From: Kaistella jeonii | GTDB lineage: Bacteria > Bacteroidota > Bacteroidia > Flavobacteriales > Weeksellaceae | Direction of reading: 5' to 3' | NCBI RefSeq assembly: GCF_000812865.1 | Contig: NZ_JSYL01000002.1 | Coordinates: forward strand, 248,001 to 312,000 | Length of the DNA stretch: 64,000 nt | Shown: positions 53,904-63,082 of the stretch, one piece after another | Numbering within the stretch: the first letter of the stretch is position 1 | Layout: every line of letters begins with the position of its first letter | Notes under the pieces: model-generated | Seen by the model: only the letters and a program-made list of their open reading frames with translations | Database searches by the model: none | What the model was told of the DNA's origin: nothing | Program-made: the position numbers and the translations under genes

Positions 53904-55064
53904 CTAAAAGTTCGTGTAAATATATTTTAACATATTCCGGTCAATTTCTGTAAAAGCAACTTTCCTTCTAGCCATCGATAATTCTGCAACTTCATATGCT
54001 TTCTCCAGCTTAAATTTTTCATCACCTTTCATTCCGCCCCAGGAAAAACTTTCAATTAAATTGGGTGGAAAACCGCTTTTGAAAATATTCGCCGCAACAC
54101 CAACAACTGTTCCCGTATTCAACTGCGTATTTATAGCAGTTTTAGAATGATCGCCCATTATCAATCCTGCAAATTGCAAACCTGTATCTGCGAATCTTTT
54201 AGTTCGATAGTTCCAGAGTTTTACAGAAGCGTAATTATTTTTAAGGTTAGAAGAATTCGTATCTGCACCGATATTGCACCATTCACCGATCACAGAATTT
54301 CCTACAAAACCATCGTGACCTTTATTGGTATATCCGAAAATCACGATATTATTAACTTCACCACCAACTTTACAGTATGGACCGATCGTTGTGGAACCGT
54401 AAATTTTTGCACCCATATTGAACTTAGATTCTTCGCAAAGCGCAATTGGACCACGAAGATTACAACCTTCCATCACTTCGGCATTTTTACCGATATAAAT
54501 TTTTCCACTTTTCGTATTGATGGTGGAGAATTCTACACTTGCTCCTTCTTCAATAAATAAATTTTGAGCTTCACCCAAGAATCCATTCGTTTCCGACAAT
54601 TCGGCAGAATTTCTTCCTTTCGTCATTAATTCGAAGTCAAAATCGATTGCCTTATCATTAAAAGAAAACAAATCTGTTGGTTGTTTAAAGAATAGAAGTT
54701 TCTCATGAATATCTGTCATTTTTTCGATCTGCTTGAGAGAAAAATCTTTCATGTTGATCTTTGCCGCAAGCAATTCATTGTCGTAAACCAACGCCTCACC
54801 GAGTTTCAAATCTTTGATCTGCAACAAAATACTTTCAGTTGGCAAAAAATTCGGCACGATCAAAAGACTCTCTTTGTCTTCTGGCTTTTTAAATTTTTCC
54901 TGCAGATAATCTTCGGTCAGGTAAGAAACCTCTGAAATATCAAGTAATTTCTGCCATCTTTCAGAGAAAGTTAAAATTCCGCACCGCATTTCTGCAACGG
55001 GTCTGGTGAAAGTAAGCGGTAAAAAATCTTCCCAGAACTGGGCATCGGAAAAAACAAGCTGCAT
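53904..55064 (-). CDS. GlmU-like family protein (sugar nucleotidyltransferase-type with left-handed beta-helix)
   Basis: A 386-residue protein widespread in Bacteroidota. ATG 55064 (MQLVFSDAQFWEDFLPLTFT) is preferred to a start seven codons upstream. The N-terminal part, with TRPVAEMRCGILTFSERW, resembles a nucleotidyltransferase start but lacks the classic GGxGTRL loop. Residues about 170-330 form hexapeptide repeats of a left-handed beta-helix (SGKIYIGKNAEVMEGCNLRG, GPYCKVGGEVNNIVIFGYTN, GHDGFVGNSVIGEWCNIGAD). It may be a sugar-phosphate acyl- or nucleotidyltransferase; the substrate is unknown. Confidence 0.85.
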   Translation of the reverse strand: MQLVFSDAQFWEDFLPLTFTRPVAEMRCGILTFSERWQKLLDISEVSYLTEDYLQEKFKKPEDKESLLIVPNFLPTESILLQIKDLKLGEALVYDNELLAAKINMKDFSLKQIEKMTDIHEKLLFFKQPTDLFSFNDKAIDFDFELMTKGRNSAELSETNGFLGEAQNLFIEEGASVEFSTINTKSGKIYIGKNAEVMEGCNLRGPIALCEESKFNMGAKIYGSTTIGPYCKVGGEVNNIVIFGYTNKGHDGFVGNSVIGEWCNIGADTNSSNLKNNYASVKLWNYRTKRFADTGLQFAGLIMGDHSKTAINTQLNTGTVVGVAANIFKSGFPPNLIESFSWGGMKGDEKFKLEKAYEVAELSMARRKVAFTEIDRNMLKYIYTNF

Positions 55065-55145
55065 AGTCACAATTTTAAAATTCAAATTTTAGATTTTAGA
55101 TTTTCTCGAATCTAGTTTCTATGATCAAGCGAATTTACAATAAAA

Positions 55146-55174
55146 AAAGTCTTTCAGAAAACCTGAAAGACTTT
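55146..55174 (-). terminator. Terminator of rpmE2
   Basis: A perfect 12-bp stem (AAAGTCTTTCAG and complement) with a 5-base loop, ending on the minus strand in a T run. Confidence 0.88.
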
Positions 55175-55198
55175 AAATATTCTTAAAAATCCGACTGA

Positions 55199-55450
55199 TT
55201 ATTGTGCGAATTTTTTGTATTTGTTCATGAATTTGTCAACTCGACCTGCAGTATCAACTAACTTCACTTTTCCTGTGTAAAAAGGGTGAGAAGTTGAAGA
55301 GATCTCCATTTTGATCAAAGGATAAGTTGATCCTTCAAATTCGATGGTGTCTCTTGTGTCTGCAGTAGATTTGCAAAGAAAAGTCTCGTCGTTACTCATA
55401 TCTTTGAAAACAACAAGTCTATAGTTTTCCGGGTGAATTCCGTTTTTCAT
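55199..55450 (-). CDS. rpmE2: 50S ribosomal protein L31 type B, zinc-free
   Basis: bL31, 83 residues: [20 protein letters not shown], then [20 protein letters not shown]. The CxxC pairs of the zinc-binding type A are absent, so this is type B. It is transcribed alone, with a consensus promoter and a strong terminator. In other bacteria type B is induced on zinc starvation; here no type A gene is in the window, so it may be the only L31. Confidence 0.96.
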   Translation of the reverse strand: MKNGIHPENYRLVVFKDMSNDETFLCKSTADTRDTIEFEGSTYPLIKMEISSTSHPFYTGKVKLVDTAGRVDKFMNKYKKFAQ

Positions 55451-55524
55451 AATAAAAATTTTAATAAATTAGAGTCTTGCTTCAGAAAGTAGTAATGGAT
55501 ATTCTTCTGCTAAATTTTAGACCG

Positions 55525-55554
55525 CAAAAGTACAAATATTTTTTTAATCTCCAA
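55525..55554 (-). promoter_or_regulatory. Promoter of rpmE2
   Basis: TTG (55554-55552), 19 bases, TACTTTTG (55532-55525) on the minus strand, an exact consensus match. Predicted leader about 70 bases. No obvious Zur-type palindrome was seen. Confidence 0.78.
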
Positions 55555-55634
55555 ATACCTTCAATGATAATTTTTAAATTTTTATGTTCAACAATTTTAA
55601 TTAAATTTGAAACTTCTACCTATTTTATATATCG

Positions 55635-57014
55635 ATGAATAAATTTAAACTTTTACTTGGAGCCTCATTTTGGATTCTTCTAATGGCAGTAAGCTGTAAC
55701 AGAGATGATATCAGTTTTGAAAGCCCTACTCAACTCCTTCGTTTTTCTGCAGATACTGTTTTTTGCGATACCGTTTATAACCAGGTCCGTTCTGAAACGT
55801 ATGCAGTGAAAATTTATAATAACGAAGATAAAGACGTTATGATTCCAAAAATTTCACTCGGAAGCGGAAATGCTTCACTATACAGAATCAACGTCGATGG
55901 AAAAGCGGGGACCGATTTTACCAATATTCCTCTGAGAAAAAAAGACAGTCTCTATATTTTTGTAGAAATTGCGCCGATTGCAAATGCTCCGCAAGCGATT
56001 GCTGAAGACCAGATCAACGTTGAAACTCCAGCTGGAAAACAACATGTGACCTTATTTTCTGTGGTTCAGGATGCCGAATTTTATATCGAAAGTAAAACCA
56101 ATCCGAATATTTTAACAACCGACACCAACTGGACAAACGAAAAAGTAAAAATTATTTTTGGGAATCTGAAGTTGGATGCGAATAAAAAATTAGACATTCA
56201 GAAAGGAACGAAAGTCTATTTCTTTAAAAACAGCGGTTTGAAAATTGGTAAAAATGCGGAACTGAATGTTAAAGGAGAATTAAATAACGAAGTTGTATTT
56301 CGTGGCGACAGAAGTGAAACAAAATACGACACCATTCCTAAAAACTGGCAAGGAATTTCTTTCGATGTCGGATCTAAATTGAATATGAATTACGCTCGAG
56401 TTTTCGGTGGAACCAGAGGTTTAGAAATGAAAGAAACCACAGCAATCATTACCAACTCTATTATTCACACCCATCAGGAATATGGAATTTTTGCCGTAAA
56501 ATCGACTATTACCGCTTCAAATTTAGTCATGAATAATTGTGGCGAAGCTGATTTAGGAATTTTCAAAGGTGGAACTTATACTATTACCCATTCAACATTG
56601 GCAAATTACTGGGATTTCAATAATTCTCTTCCTTCACTCGGCATTTACGCAACCAATGAATATGATAATGGAACTTCGATCGAGCAAGGTCCATTAACTC
56701 TAAATATTAAAAATTCTATTATTTATGGAAGTAAGGATAACTCCATCGTATTTAAACAAACATCTGGACAACCTTTTACAACGACATTCCAAAACTGTTT
56801 ACTAAAATACGGAAGCACATCAACTTATACGGTAGATGCAGCAACGATCAAAAATCAAGATCCGAAATTTGAAAATTATTTTACTCAGAAATTAAATTTG
56901 AGAGTAAAAGCTGATTCACCGGCGAAAGGAAAAGGTATTTATTTATCAGCTTTTTCCACAGACATTGCAGGTGTTACAAGAACAAACCCACCAACAATAG
57001 GAGCTTACCAATAA
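55635..57014 (+). CDS. Lipoprotein with right-handed beta-helix-like region
   Basis: A 459-residue lipoprotein (lipobox LMAVSC, Cys about 21). Residues about 30-150 are an Ig-like beta domain (FCDTVYNQVRSETYAVKIYN). From about 170 on there are many short strand repeats with Asn/Gly turns (GLKIGKNAELNVKGELNNEV, AIITNSIIHTHQEYGIFAVK, NIKNSIIYGSKDNSIVF) typical of a parallel beta-helix, ending AGVTRTNPPTIGAYQ, a common end of choice-of-anchor beta-helix proteins. It probably sits in the outer membrane; carbohydrate contact is possible but not shown. Confidence 0.8.
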   Translation: MNKFKLLLGASFWILLMAVSCNRDDISFESPTQLLRFSADTVFCDTVYNQVRSETYAVKIYNNEDKDVMIPKISLGSGNASLYRINVDGKAGTDFTNIPLRKKDSLYIFVEIAPIANAPQAIAEDQINVETPAGKQHVTLFSVVQDAEFYIESKTNPNILTTDTNWTNEKVKIIFGNLKLDANKKLDIQKGTKVYFFKNSGLKIGKNAELNVKGELNNEVVFRGDRSETKYDTIPKNWQGISFDVGSKLNMNYARVFGGTRGLEMKETTAIITNSIIHTHQEYGIFAVKSTITASNLVMNNCGEADLGIFKGGTYTITHSTLANYWDFNNSLPSLGIYATNEYDNGTSIEQGPLTLNIKNSIIYGSKDNSIVFKQTSGQPFTTTFQNCLLKYGSTSTYTVDAATIKNQDPKFENYFTQKLNLRVKADSPAKGKGIYLSAFSTDIAGVTRTNPPTIGAYQ

Positions 57015-57037
57015 AACATACCATTCAAAAAAAACAC

Positions 57038-57850
57038 ATGAAATTAGTTTATAGTGCGCTACTCTTTTTGTTTTTCTTCATCGGTTGTAGAACTTCTGCA
57101 CCGATTCAAGATTCAATCCCAGTGCATGAAACTTTTTCTGTGGACTCTAAATTTGTTGGGGAGAAAAGAGTAATTAATGTTTGGACGCCACCAAATTATT
57201 CAAACAGTACTGAAAAACTCATGGTTCTTTATATGGCAGATGGTGGAATCAAGGAAGATTTTCCACATATTGCAAATACGCTTTCTGAACTAATTCTTTC
57301 AAAAAAAATTCCGCCAATGATTTTAGTAGGAATTGAAAATACACAACGAAGACGAGATTTAACTGGTTCCACAAAGATTGCAGAGGATAAAAAAATCGCA
57401 CCATTTGTTGGCGGTTCCAAAGAATTCAGGTCATTTATTAAGGAAGAATTATTTCCTGTGATTAACAAAAAATACAGAACAACCGAGAAAAAAGGAATTA
57501 TCGGCGAATCACTTTCAGGGCTTTTTGTAACCGAAACCTTTTTAGAACATCCAGAAATGTTTGATTATTATATTGCCTTTGATCCATCTTTATGGTGGAA
57601 CGATCATCATTTAGTAAAGAACGCAAAAGATGATTTGGCGAAATTTCCCCAAGAAGAAAAACGTTTTTGGTTTGCAGGTTCCGGAACAAAGGAGATTTCG
57701 GAATATACGGTTGAATTAGACCAAATTTTAAAGGCAACAAATCTTCCCAATGTAAAATGGAATTATTCGCCAGAACCAAAAGAAGATCATAATACAATTT
57801 TCCGTGCAACTAAGGAGAAAGCTTTAATCTGGACTTTCGGAAATCAATAA
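57038..57850 (+). CDS. Alpha/beta-hydrolase-fold esterase, lipoprotein
   Basis: A 270-residue exported esterase of the Fes/EsD-like type, with lipobox FFFIGC (Cys about 17). Catalytic elements: nucleophile elbow GIIGESLSGLFVTET (Ser in GESLSG), acid probably in the later AGSGTKEISEYT region, and His in PKEDHNTIFRATKE. VLYMADGGIKEDF supplies the oxyanion part. It may hydrolyse small esters or siderophore esters; no iron gene is nearby. It starts 23 bases after the beta-helix lipoprotein and 9 bases before the MazG gene, so the genes from 55635 to 60229 may form one transcript. Confidence 0.88.
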   Translation: MKLVYSALLFLFFFIGCRTSAPIQDSIPVHETFSVDSKFVGEKRVINVWTPPNYSNSTEKLMVLYMADGGIKEDFPHIANTLSELILSKKIPPMILVGIENTQRRRDLTGSTKIAEDKKIAPFVGGSKEFRSFIKEELFPVINKKYRTTEKKGIIGESLSGLFVTETFLEHPEMFDYYIAFDPSLWWNDHHLVKNAKDDLAKFPQEEKRFWFAGSGTKEISEYTVELDQILKATNLPNVKWNYSPEPKEDHNTIFRATKEKALIWTFGNQ

Positions 57851-57859
57851 TTTTTGAAT

Positions 57860-58186
57860 ATGGAAATTACAAAACTTCAAAATGAAGTCGATGAATGGAT
57901 AAAAACAGTTGGTGTTCGCTATTTTAATGAACTCACGAATATGGCAATGTTGACTGAGGAAGTTGGTGAAGTCGCAAGAATTATTGCAAGAAGATATGGC
58001 GAGCAAAGTGAAAAAGAATCTGACAAAACAAAAGATCTCGGCGAAGAATTAGCCGACGTTTTATTTGTCACGCTATGTTTAGCGAACCAAACTGGCACAA
58101 ACCTTCAGGAAGCATTTGATAAAAAAATGAAGGCGAAAACAGATCGAGATAAAGACCGCCACCAAAATAATGAAAAGCTGAAATAA
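57860..58186 (+). CDS. MazG-family nucleotide pyrophosphohydrolase
   Basis: A 108-residue all-helical NTP pyrophosphohydrolase. ATG 57860 (MEITKLQNEVDEWIKT) is preferred to a TTG two codons earlier. The metal-binding pattern EExxE...ExxD is clear: MLTEEVGEVARIIARRYGEQ then KDLGEELADVLFVTLCLANQ. The KTDRDKDRHQ end resembles dimeric MazG-like dCTPase/house-cleaning enzymes. It hydrolyses non-canonical NTPs to NMPs; exact preference unknown. Confidence 0.9.
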   Translation: MEITKLQNEVDEWIKTVGVRYFNELTNMAMLTEEVGEVARIIARRYGEQSEKESDKTKDLGEELADVLFVTLCLANQTGTNLQEAFDKKMKAKTDRDKDRHQNNEKLK

Positions 58187-58201
58187 ATTTTAAATTATTA
58201 A

Positions 58202-59437
58202 ATGTTATTAGAAAAATCTAAATTAATAGGTAATAAAACCTTAGAAATAAGCGGTTCGAAAAGTATTTCGAATCGTTTGTTGATTTTGAATAAGTTGTTT
58301 GAAAATATAATTATTGAGAATCTATCCAATTCTGAGGATACTCAACTTTTACAAAATGCACTTGACAGTAATTCAGAAATTATCGACATTCATCACGCTG
58401 GAACTGCGATGCGATTTCTAACGTCATATTACGCTATTCAGGAAGGGAAAACGTTTATACTAACTGGTTCTGACCGAATGAAACAACGCCCGATTCAATA
58501 TTTGGTTGATGCTTTGCGAGATTTAGGCGCTGATATTACGTATCTTGAAAATGAAGGATTTCCGCCTTTGAAAATAATGGGTAAAAAATTTGAAAAGAGT
58601 TCAGTGACGATTCCTGCGCATATTTCGAGTCAGTTTATTTCTTCACTGATGTTAATAGGTGCGAAATTAGAAAATGGTTTAGAAATAAATCTAGTAGGAA
58701 AAGTGACTTCAAAACCTTACCTCGAAATGACTTTGAAAATTTTGAGAACCATAGGGATTTCCTATCAATGGGAAGAAAATACCATTCAGATTTTTCCTGA
58801 TATGCAGAATCCAATGAGAAGTTCTCAAATCATTCCGTTCGTGGTGGAAAGCGACTGGAGTTCTGCTTCTTATTTTTACTCGATTGCGGCGATCGCACGA
58901 GACACCATTAATTTGAGATATTTTAAACCCTACTCTTTGCAGGGCGATTCTATTTTACGAGAAATTTACTGGAAATATTTCGGAGTGAACACCATCTCAG
59001 AAGGTGCCGAATCCCGGATCTCACTTTTCCCGGAATATTATTTTAATTATCCCGAAAAGATTATTTTAGACATGAATGATTGTCCAGATATCGCGCAAAC
59101 GATCTGTATTACGGCGACGGCGATGAATATTCCGTTTGAAATTACAGGCTTATCAACATTAAAAGTAAAAGAAACCGACCGACTTTTAGCTTTAAAAAAC
59201 GAACTGTTTAAAATAGGATGCATTGCAGAAATCACCGATGATTCTATTACTTCACAGAAATTTTTTGAGGCAAATGAAAGCATTTCCATCGCAACTTACA
59301 ACGATCACAGAATGGCGATGAGTTTCGCACCATTTTGCTTGATTAAAAGTTTAAACATTGAGAACGAAGATGTTGTCAAAAAATCATATCCTGATTTCTG
59401 GGAAGATTTTGACAATATCTTAGAAAAATTAGATTAA
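58202..59437 (+). CDS. aroA: 3-phosphoshikimate 1-carboxyvinyltransferase (EPSP synthase)
   Basis: Sixth enzyme of the shikimate pathway, joining PEP and shikimate-3-phosphate. Length 411. Motifs: EISGSKSISNRLLILNKLF (Lys and Ser-Arg phosphate site), HHAGTAMRFLTSYYAIQEG (the glyphosate-region loop, here HAGTAMRF rather than NAGT), KQRPIQYLVDALRDLGA, SDWSSASYFYSI, MNDCPDIAQTICITA, KVKETDRLLALKNEL and YNDHRMAMSFAP. It is slightly diverged from E. coli but all substrate contacts I know are kept. It ends 3 bases before the SDR gene. Confidence 0.95.
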   Translation: MLLEKSKLIGNKTLEISGSKSISNRLLILNKLFENIIIENLSNSEDTQLLQNALDSNSEIIDIHHAGTAMRFLTSYYAIQEGKTFILTGSDRMKQRPIQYLVDALRDLGADITYLENEGFPPLKIMGKKFEKSSVTIPAHISSQFISSLMLIGAKLENGLEINLVGKVTSKPYLEMTLKILRTIGISYQWEENTIQIFPDMQNPMRSSQIIPFVVESDWSSASYFYSIAAIARDTINLRYFKPYSLQGDSILREIYWKYFGVNTISEGAESRISLFPEYYFNYPEKIILDMNDCPDIAQTICITATAMNIPFEITGLSTLKVKETDRLLALKNELFKIGCIAEITDDSITSQKFFEANESISIATYNDHRMAMSFAPFCLIKSLNIENEDVVKKSYPDFWEDFDNILEKLD

Positions 59438-59440
59438 AAA

Positions 59441-60229
59441 ATGACGATCATAATTACAGGAACTTCTACCGGAATAGGTTTTGCTTTGGCTGAATTTTTT
59501 GGAAAAAAAGGGCATCAGGTTTTTGGACTGAGCAGAAAACCCGCAGATTCTGAACATTTCAAAACCATTCTTACTGATATCACCGATAACAAACAAGTTC
59601 AAAACGCTATTTCTGAAATTTTAAAAACTGAAAAAAGAATCGATGTACTCATCAACAATGCCGGAATTGGAATGGTTGGAGCTGTAGAAGATTCTTCGCA
59701 GGAGGAAATTCTGAAATTATTTAATCTGAATCTGGTTGGTTCTGTACAAATGATGACTGCTGTTTTACCAAAAATGAGGGAACAGAAATCTGGGAAAATC
59801 ATCAATATTTCTAGCATTGGTTCAGAAATGGGATTGCCTTTTCGAGGATTTTACTCAGCCTCAAAATCTGCTTTGGATAAAGTGACGGAAGCAATCCGCT
59901 ACGAAGTTTCACCTAGGAATATTGAGATCTGCGCTTTACATTTGGGCGACATTAAGACAAATATTGCAGAAAATCGGGTGAAAACAAAAGTTTCTGAACC
60001 TTACAAAAAAACTTTTGAGAAAGTTTATAAATTGATGAATTCTCATGTCGATGAAGGCAGCGAACCTGAGGAAGTTGCAGCGTATATCGAAAGATTATTA
60101 GCTAAAAAAAACTGGAAAGTTCACTATTACTTTGGGAAATTCGGACAAAAAATTGCTGTACCTCTAAAATGGCTTTTGTCGCAAACTTTTTATGAAAAAT
60201 TAATGAAGAAATACAATAACCTCAGCTAA
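59441..60229 (+). CDS. SDR family oxidoreductase
   Basis: A classical short-chain dehydrogenase of 262 residues with the standard TGTSTGIGFALAEFF cofactor motif, NNAG (LINNAGIGMVG), catalytic Ser in NISSIGSEMG, and YSASKSALD. The HLGDIKTNIAEN segment follows as in retinol-dehydrogenase-like members. It is coupled to aroA by a 3-base spacer. The substrate is not predictable. It differs clearly from the atypical SDR at 5844. Confidence 0.92.
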   Translation: MTIIITGTSTGIGFALAEFFGKKGHQVFGLSRKPADSEHFKTILTDITDNKQVQNAISEILKTEKRIDVLINNAGIGMVGAVEDSSQEEILKLFNLNLVGSVQMMTAVLPKMREQKSGKIINISSIGSEMGLPFRGFYSASKSALDKVTEAIRYEVSPRNIEICALHLGDIKTNIAENRVKTKVSEPYKKTFEKVYKLMNSHVDEGSEPEEVAAYIERLLAKKNWKVHYYFGKFGQKIAVPLKWLLSQTFYEKLMKKYNNLS

Positions 60230-60326
60230 CTTCTGGTTAATTAAATCATCAAATACGATCATAATCGAATGTTAGTTAACATAATTTTTCGGTTTTCGCT
60301 TTAAACTGTATATTTACAAAAAAGAA

Positions 60327-61013
60327 ATGCAAACTATGAAATCATTAGCAACAATAGCACTTTCCCTATTTACTGCAATTAGTATAAGTGCACAGGCAAA
60401 TTATTTTAATGAAGCGGTCCGGTTTAATAAATTTATAGACCGTGTAAATGCTCCGAAAGGTTTAGCATTGGTGTATGCTGACATCGAGGGCAATGCTTAT
60501 TTTGCAAAGAATTTCGTTTCTGCGAATATCGAAAACGCCACGAGTTTGATCAAAGCAAGATACAACACCTACACTGATACGGTAGAATTACAGAATAACG
60601 AAGATATTTTCGAGTTGCCTAAATCTCAAAAATACGGCCGAATTACTTTTATAAACCCGAGTGCTGTACTTGTTTATGTCACAACAGGCAATATTCCACA
60701 AGGATATTATTTCGAACTGGCAAAAGGGAAATATACTTTGCTAAAAAAACTGAAAGCTGAATTTCGTGAAGGTTCTCCTGCAGTAAATTCTTTCACTCCG
60801 GCAATTCTCCCAAGATTTGAGAATTTGAATCCTGTTTATTACATCAAAACAGATTCTGACGTGATCAAACTGACTAAAAATGTGAAAGATTTAACGACTG
60901 CAATGCCTGATAAAAAAGACGTAATTACAGATTTCGTGAAGAAAAACAAAATCAAATTTAATGAGGATTCGGATCTTACAAGACTGGTCAATTTTCTCAA
61001 CACTTCTAATTAA
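60327..61013 (+). CDS. Secreted protein, first of two tandem paralogues
   Basis: A 228-residue exported protein with signal peptide (MKSLATIALSLFTAISISAQ; ATG 60336 is an alternative start three codons in). The mature part is shared with the next gene: RFNKFIDRVNAPKGLALVYA, DTVELQNNEDIFELPKS, GYYFELAKGKYTLLKKLKAE and a C-terminal helical segment ending RLVNFLNTSN. I do not recognise the family. A TATATTTA -7-like element lies at 60309-60316. Confidence 0.75.
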   Translation: MQTMKSLATIALSLFTAISISAQANYFNEAVRFNKFIDRVNAPKGLALVYADIEGNAYFAKNFVSANIENATSLIKARYNTYTDTVELQNNEDIFELPKSQKYGRITFINPSAVLVYVTTGNIPQGYYFELAKGKYTLLKKLKAEFREGSPAVNSFTPAILPRFENLNPVYYIKTDSDVIKLTKNVKDLTTAMPDKKDVITDFVKKNKIKFNEDSDLTRLVNFLNTSN

Positions 61014-61086
61014 AAAATTGAATCGTATTATTCGGACCTTTTAATTTAAAGGCGATCTTTTTAAAATTCAAAATGCTTATTACGCT

Positions 61087-61764
61087 ATGAAAACAATTTT
61101 TAGTTCCATTTTTCTTCTATTTGTAATGGTAGGTTTACAAGCTCAACAAATCAGTTTGGGTGAAATTTCCAGAACCGCAAAGTTCGGTAAACTGATTGAT
61201 GAAATAAATAATGGGGCGACTAAAATTAAATATTCTGACATCAAAGGAATTCCTTATTATTATCCAGAATTTATTAATGCACGGATCGGTGACACTACAA
61301 CTTCCGCTCCTATTCGGTATAACAGTTTTTTAGATACCGTAGAAATCGTGAATAATGAGGATGTTTATCAGCTTCCAAAAGACAACTCTAATCCTTATTT
61401 TACTTTTTTAAGTACGAAAGAGAAATTAGTTTTTGTAAAAACAGACGATCTATATTCCGGCTATTTTTTTGAGTTATCTGACGGGAAATATCGAATTTTA
61501 AAGAAAGTTATAATCAAATATCAACCTGCAACTCCGGCTCCGAATTCTATGATTGCAGGAAGTTCAGCAGTTTTTATTCCGCAAAAACCTTTATATTTTA
61601 TAAAAACAGAAAACGAGTTTTTTAAAATTAATAAAAGTGCGAAAGAGTTCGCAAATCATTTCCCAGACAAAGCAAAAGAAATTACCGATTTTATCGGTAA
61701 AAATAACATCAAGTTGAACAATGAGGAAGATCTAAAAAAGTTAGGAACCTTTTTGAATCAATAA
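61087..61764 (+). CDS. Secreted protein, second of two tandem paralogues
   Basis: A 225-residue exported protein (signal ending VGLQAQQ) with the same layout as its neighbour: KFGKLIDEINNGATKIKYSD, DTVEIVNNEDVYQLPKD, GYFFELSDGKYRILKKVIIK, and a C-terminal EDLKKLGTFLNQ. Identity by eye is moderate, so the duplication is old. The last 40 residues of each protein are helical and polar. Function unknown. Confidence 0.75.
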   Translation: MKTIFSSIFLLFVMVGLQAQQISLGEISRTAKFGKLIDEINNGATKIKYSDIKGIPYYYPEFINARIGDTTTSAPIRYNSFLDTVEIVNNEDVYQLPKDNSNPYFTFLSTKEKLVFVKTDDLYSGYFFELSDGKYRILKKVIIKYQPATPAPNSMIAGSSAVFIPQKPLYFIKTENEFFKINKSAKEFANHFPDKAKEITDFIGKNNIKLNNEEDLKKLGTFLNQ

Positions 61765-61780
61765 TTCAGAAAACATTAGT

Positions 61781-61818
61781 AAGCCACGCTTCAAGATTGA
61801 AACGTGGCTTTTTTTTTG
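61781..61818 (+). terminator. Terminator after the tandem paralogues
   Basis: AAGCCACG pairs with CGTGGCTT, with an inner TTCAA/TTGAA stem, followed by a run of nine Ts. It separates this operon from convergent metF. Confidence 0.88.
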
Positions 61819-61833
61819 TAAAAATTTCTCAGT

Positions 61834-62790
61834 TTAAAACAGTTCGGAAGCAATTTTTTTGATATTGTCGCTTTTTCCCATCGAATAGAAATGCAAAACT
61901 GGAACTCCAAAATCGAGTAATTGCCTGCACTGATTGATGGTCCATTCAATTCCGATCTGTTTTACAGCGGTATTATCTTTAGCTTTTTCTACGGCAGAAA
62001 TTAAATCTTCCGGCAAATCTATTTTGAAAACTTTCGGTAACATCTGCAGATGACTCTTTGTAGCAATCGGCTTAATTCCTGGAATTATTGGAACGGTAAT
62101 TCCAATCTCACGTGCTTGTTTCACAAATTCCATAAATTTTTTATTTTCAAAAAACATTTGAGTTACCACGTAGTCTGCGCCTGCATCAACTTTTTCCTTC
62201 AACCATTTTAAATCATAATTCATTGAGGGCGCTTCAATATGCTTCTCCGGATAACCCGCGACACCAATACAGAATTTATTATTTTCATCCAGAATATTTT
62301 CATCGTGCAAATATTTCCCGCGACCCAAATCATTCATTTGATGCACCAGATCCATCGCATTTTTATGTCCGCCAGAAGTTGGCTCAAAATATTGCTGTCC
62401 TTTCATTGCATCACCGCGCAACGCCATCACATTTTCGATTCCGAGATACATACAGTCAACCAAAAGATATTCCGTCTCTTCCTGCGTAAAACCACCACAC
62501 AAAACGTGCGGAACCGTATCAACATTATATTTATGCTGAATTGCAGAACAAATCCCTAAAGTTCCGGGACGCATTCTCGTAATTTTTCGCTCCATCAAAC
62601 CATTCCCTTTGTCCAGGTAAATATATTCTTCCCGAGAAGTCGTAACGTCAATGAAAGGTGGTTCAAATTCCATCAAAGGATCAATATTTTTATATAGATC
62701 TTCGATGCCAATTCCTTTTTGTGGCGGAACGACTTCGAGGGAGAATAAGGTTTTTCCGTTAGCGTTTTTTATATGTTCTGTGATCTTCAT
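61834..62790 (-). CDS. metF: Methylenetetrahydrofolate reductase [NAD(P)H]
   Basis: Reduces 5,10-methylene-THF to 5-methyl-THF for methionine synthesis; an FAD-containing TIM barrel. Length 318. Motifs: TLFSLEVVPPQKGIGIEDLY (N-terminal catalytic Glu), FIDVTTSREEYIYLDKGNG, GIENVMALRGDAMKGQQYF, DYVVTQMFFENKKFMEF and VPIIPGIKPI. metH lies upstream on the same strand; the 638-base distance contains an EF-Tu-domain-like gene and two repeat elements. No strong promoter was seen directly upstream. Confidence 0.96.
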   Translation of the reverse strand: MKITEHIKNANGKTLFSLEVVPPQKGIGIEDLYKNIDPLMEFEPPFIDVTTSREEYIYLDKGNGLMERKITRMRPGTLGICSAIQHKYNVDTVPHVLCGGFTQEETEYLLVDCMYLGIENVMALRGDAMKGQQYFEPTSGGHKNAMDLVHQMNDLGRGKYLHDENILDENNKFCIGVAGYPEKHIEAPSMNYDLKWLKEKVDAGADYVVTQMFFENKKFMEFVKQAREIGITVPIIPGIKPIATKSHLQMLPKVFKIDLPEDLISAVEKAKDNTAVKQIGIEWTINQCRQLLDFGVPVLHFYSMGKSDNIKKIASELF

Positions 62791-62850
62791 TGTTTATTTG
62801 TCAGTGTGGGATTATCGAAGCAATCTCACTTTAATTTTTAAATATTTATT

Positions 62851-62941
62851 TGGGCAGCGATTTCCGCCTTCCACTCCCGCTTTTTTGTTCCACTTCGTTT
62901 CATAAAAAGAGCTCCGTTCAAGTCGGGCTGCAGATTTTGCG
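62851..62941 (-). repeat. Dispersed intergenic element, subfamily B copy 2 (inverted)
   Basis: On the minus strand: AAATCTGCAGCCCGACTTG then AACGGAGCTCTTTTT, a 22-base core, AAAAAAGCGGGAGTGG and a CGCTGCCCAAA end. Both boundaries match 11585-11680; the core differs. Confidence 0.78.
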
Positions 62942-62993
62942 TTTAATTAATCTTCCATTTGTTCAGAAGGTCTCAATCTCTCATTTTGATTGC

Positions 62994-63074
62994 GCCCTTT
63001 CAGGGCTTCACACCGGATTTTTATATTTTTACAATGGGCTTCACCCATTGCTGATGATTTCGCCACTTCGTGGC
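62994..63074. repeat. Cluster of three short hairpins
   Basis: GCCCT-TTC-AGGGC (62994-63006), CAATGGG-CTTCA-CCCATTG (63032-63050) and GCCAC-TTC-GTGGC (63062-63074), each a perfect stem, spaced 25 and 11 bases apart. They lie between subfamily B copy 2 and the EF-Tu-domain-like gene. No gene covers them. Confidence 0.78.
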
Positions 63075-63082
63075 TCTGAGCA

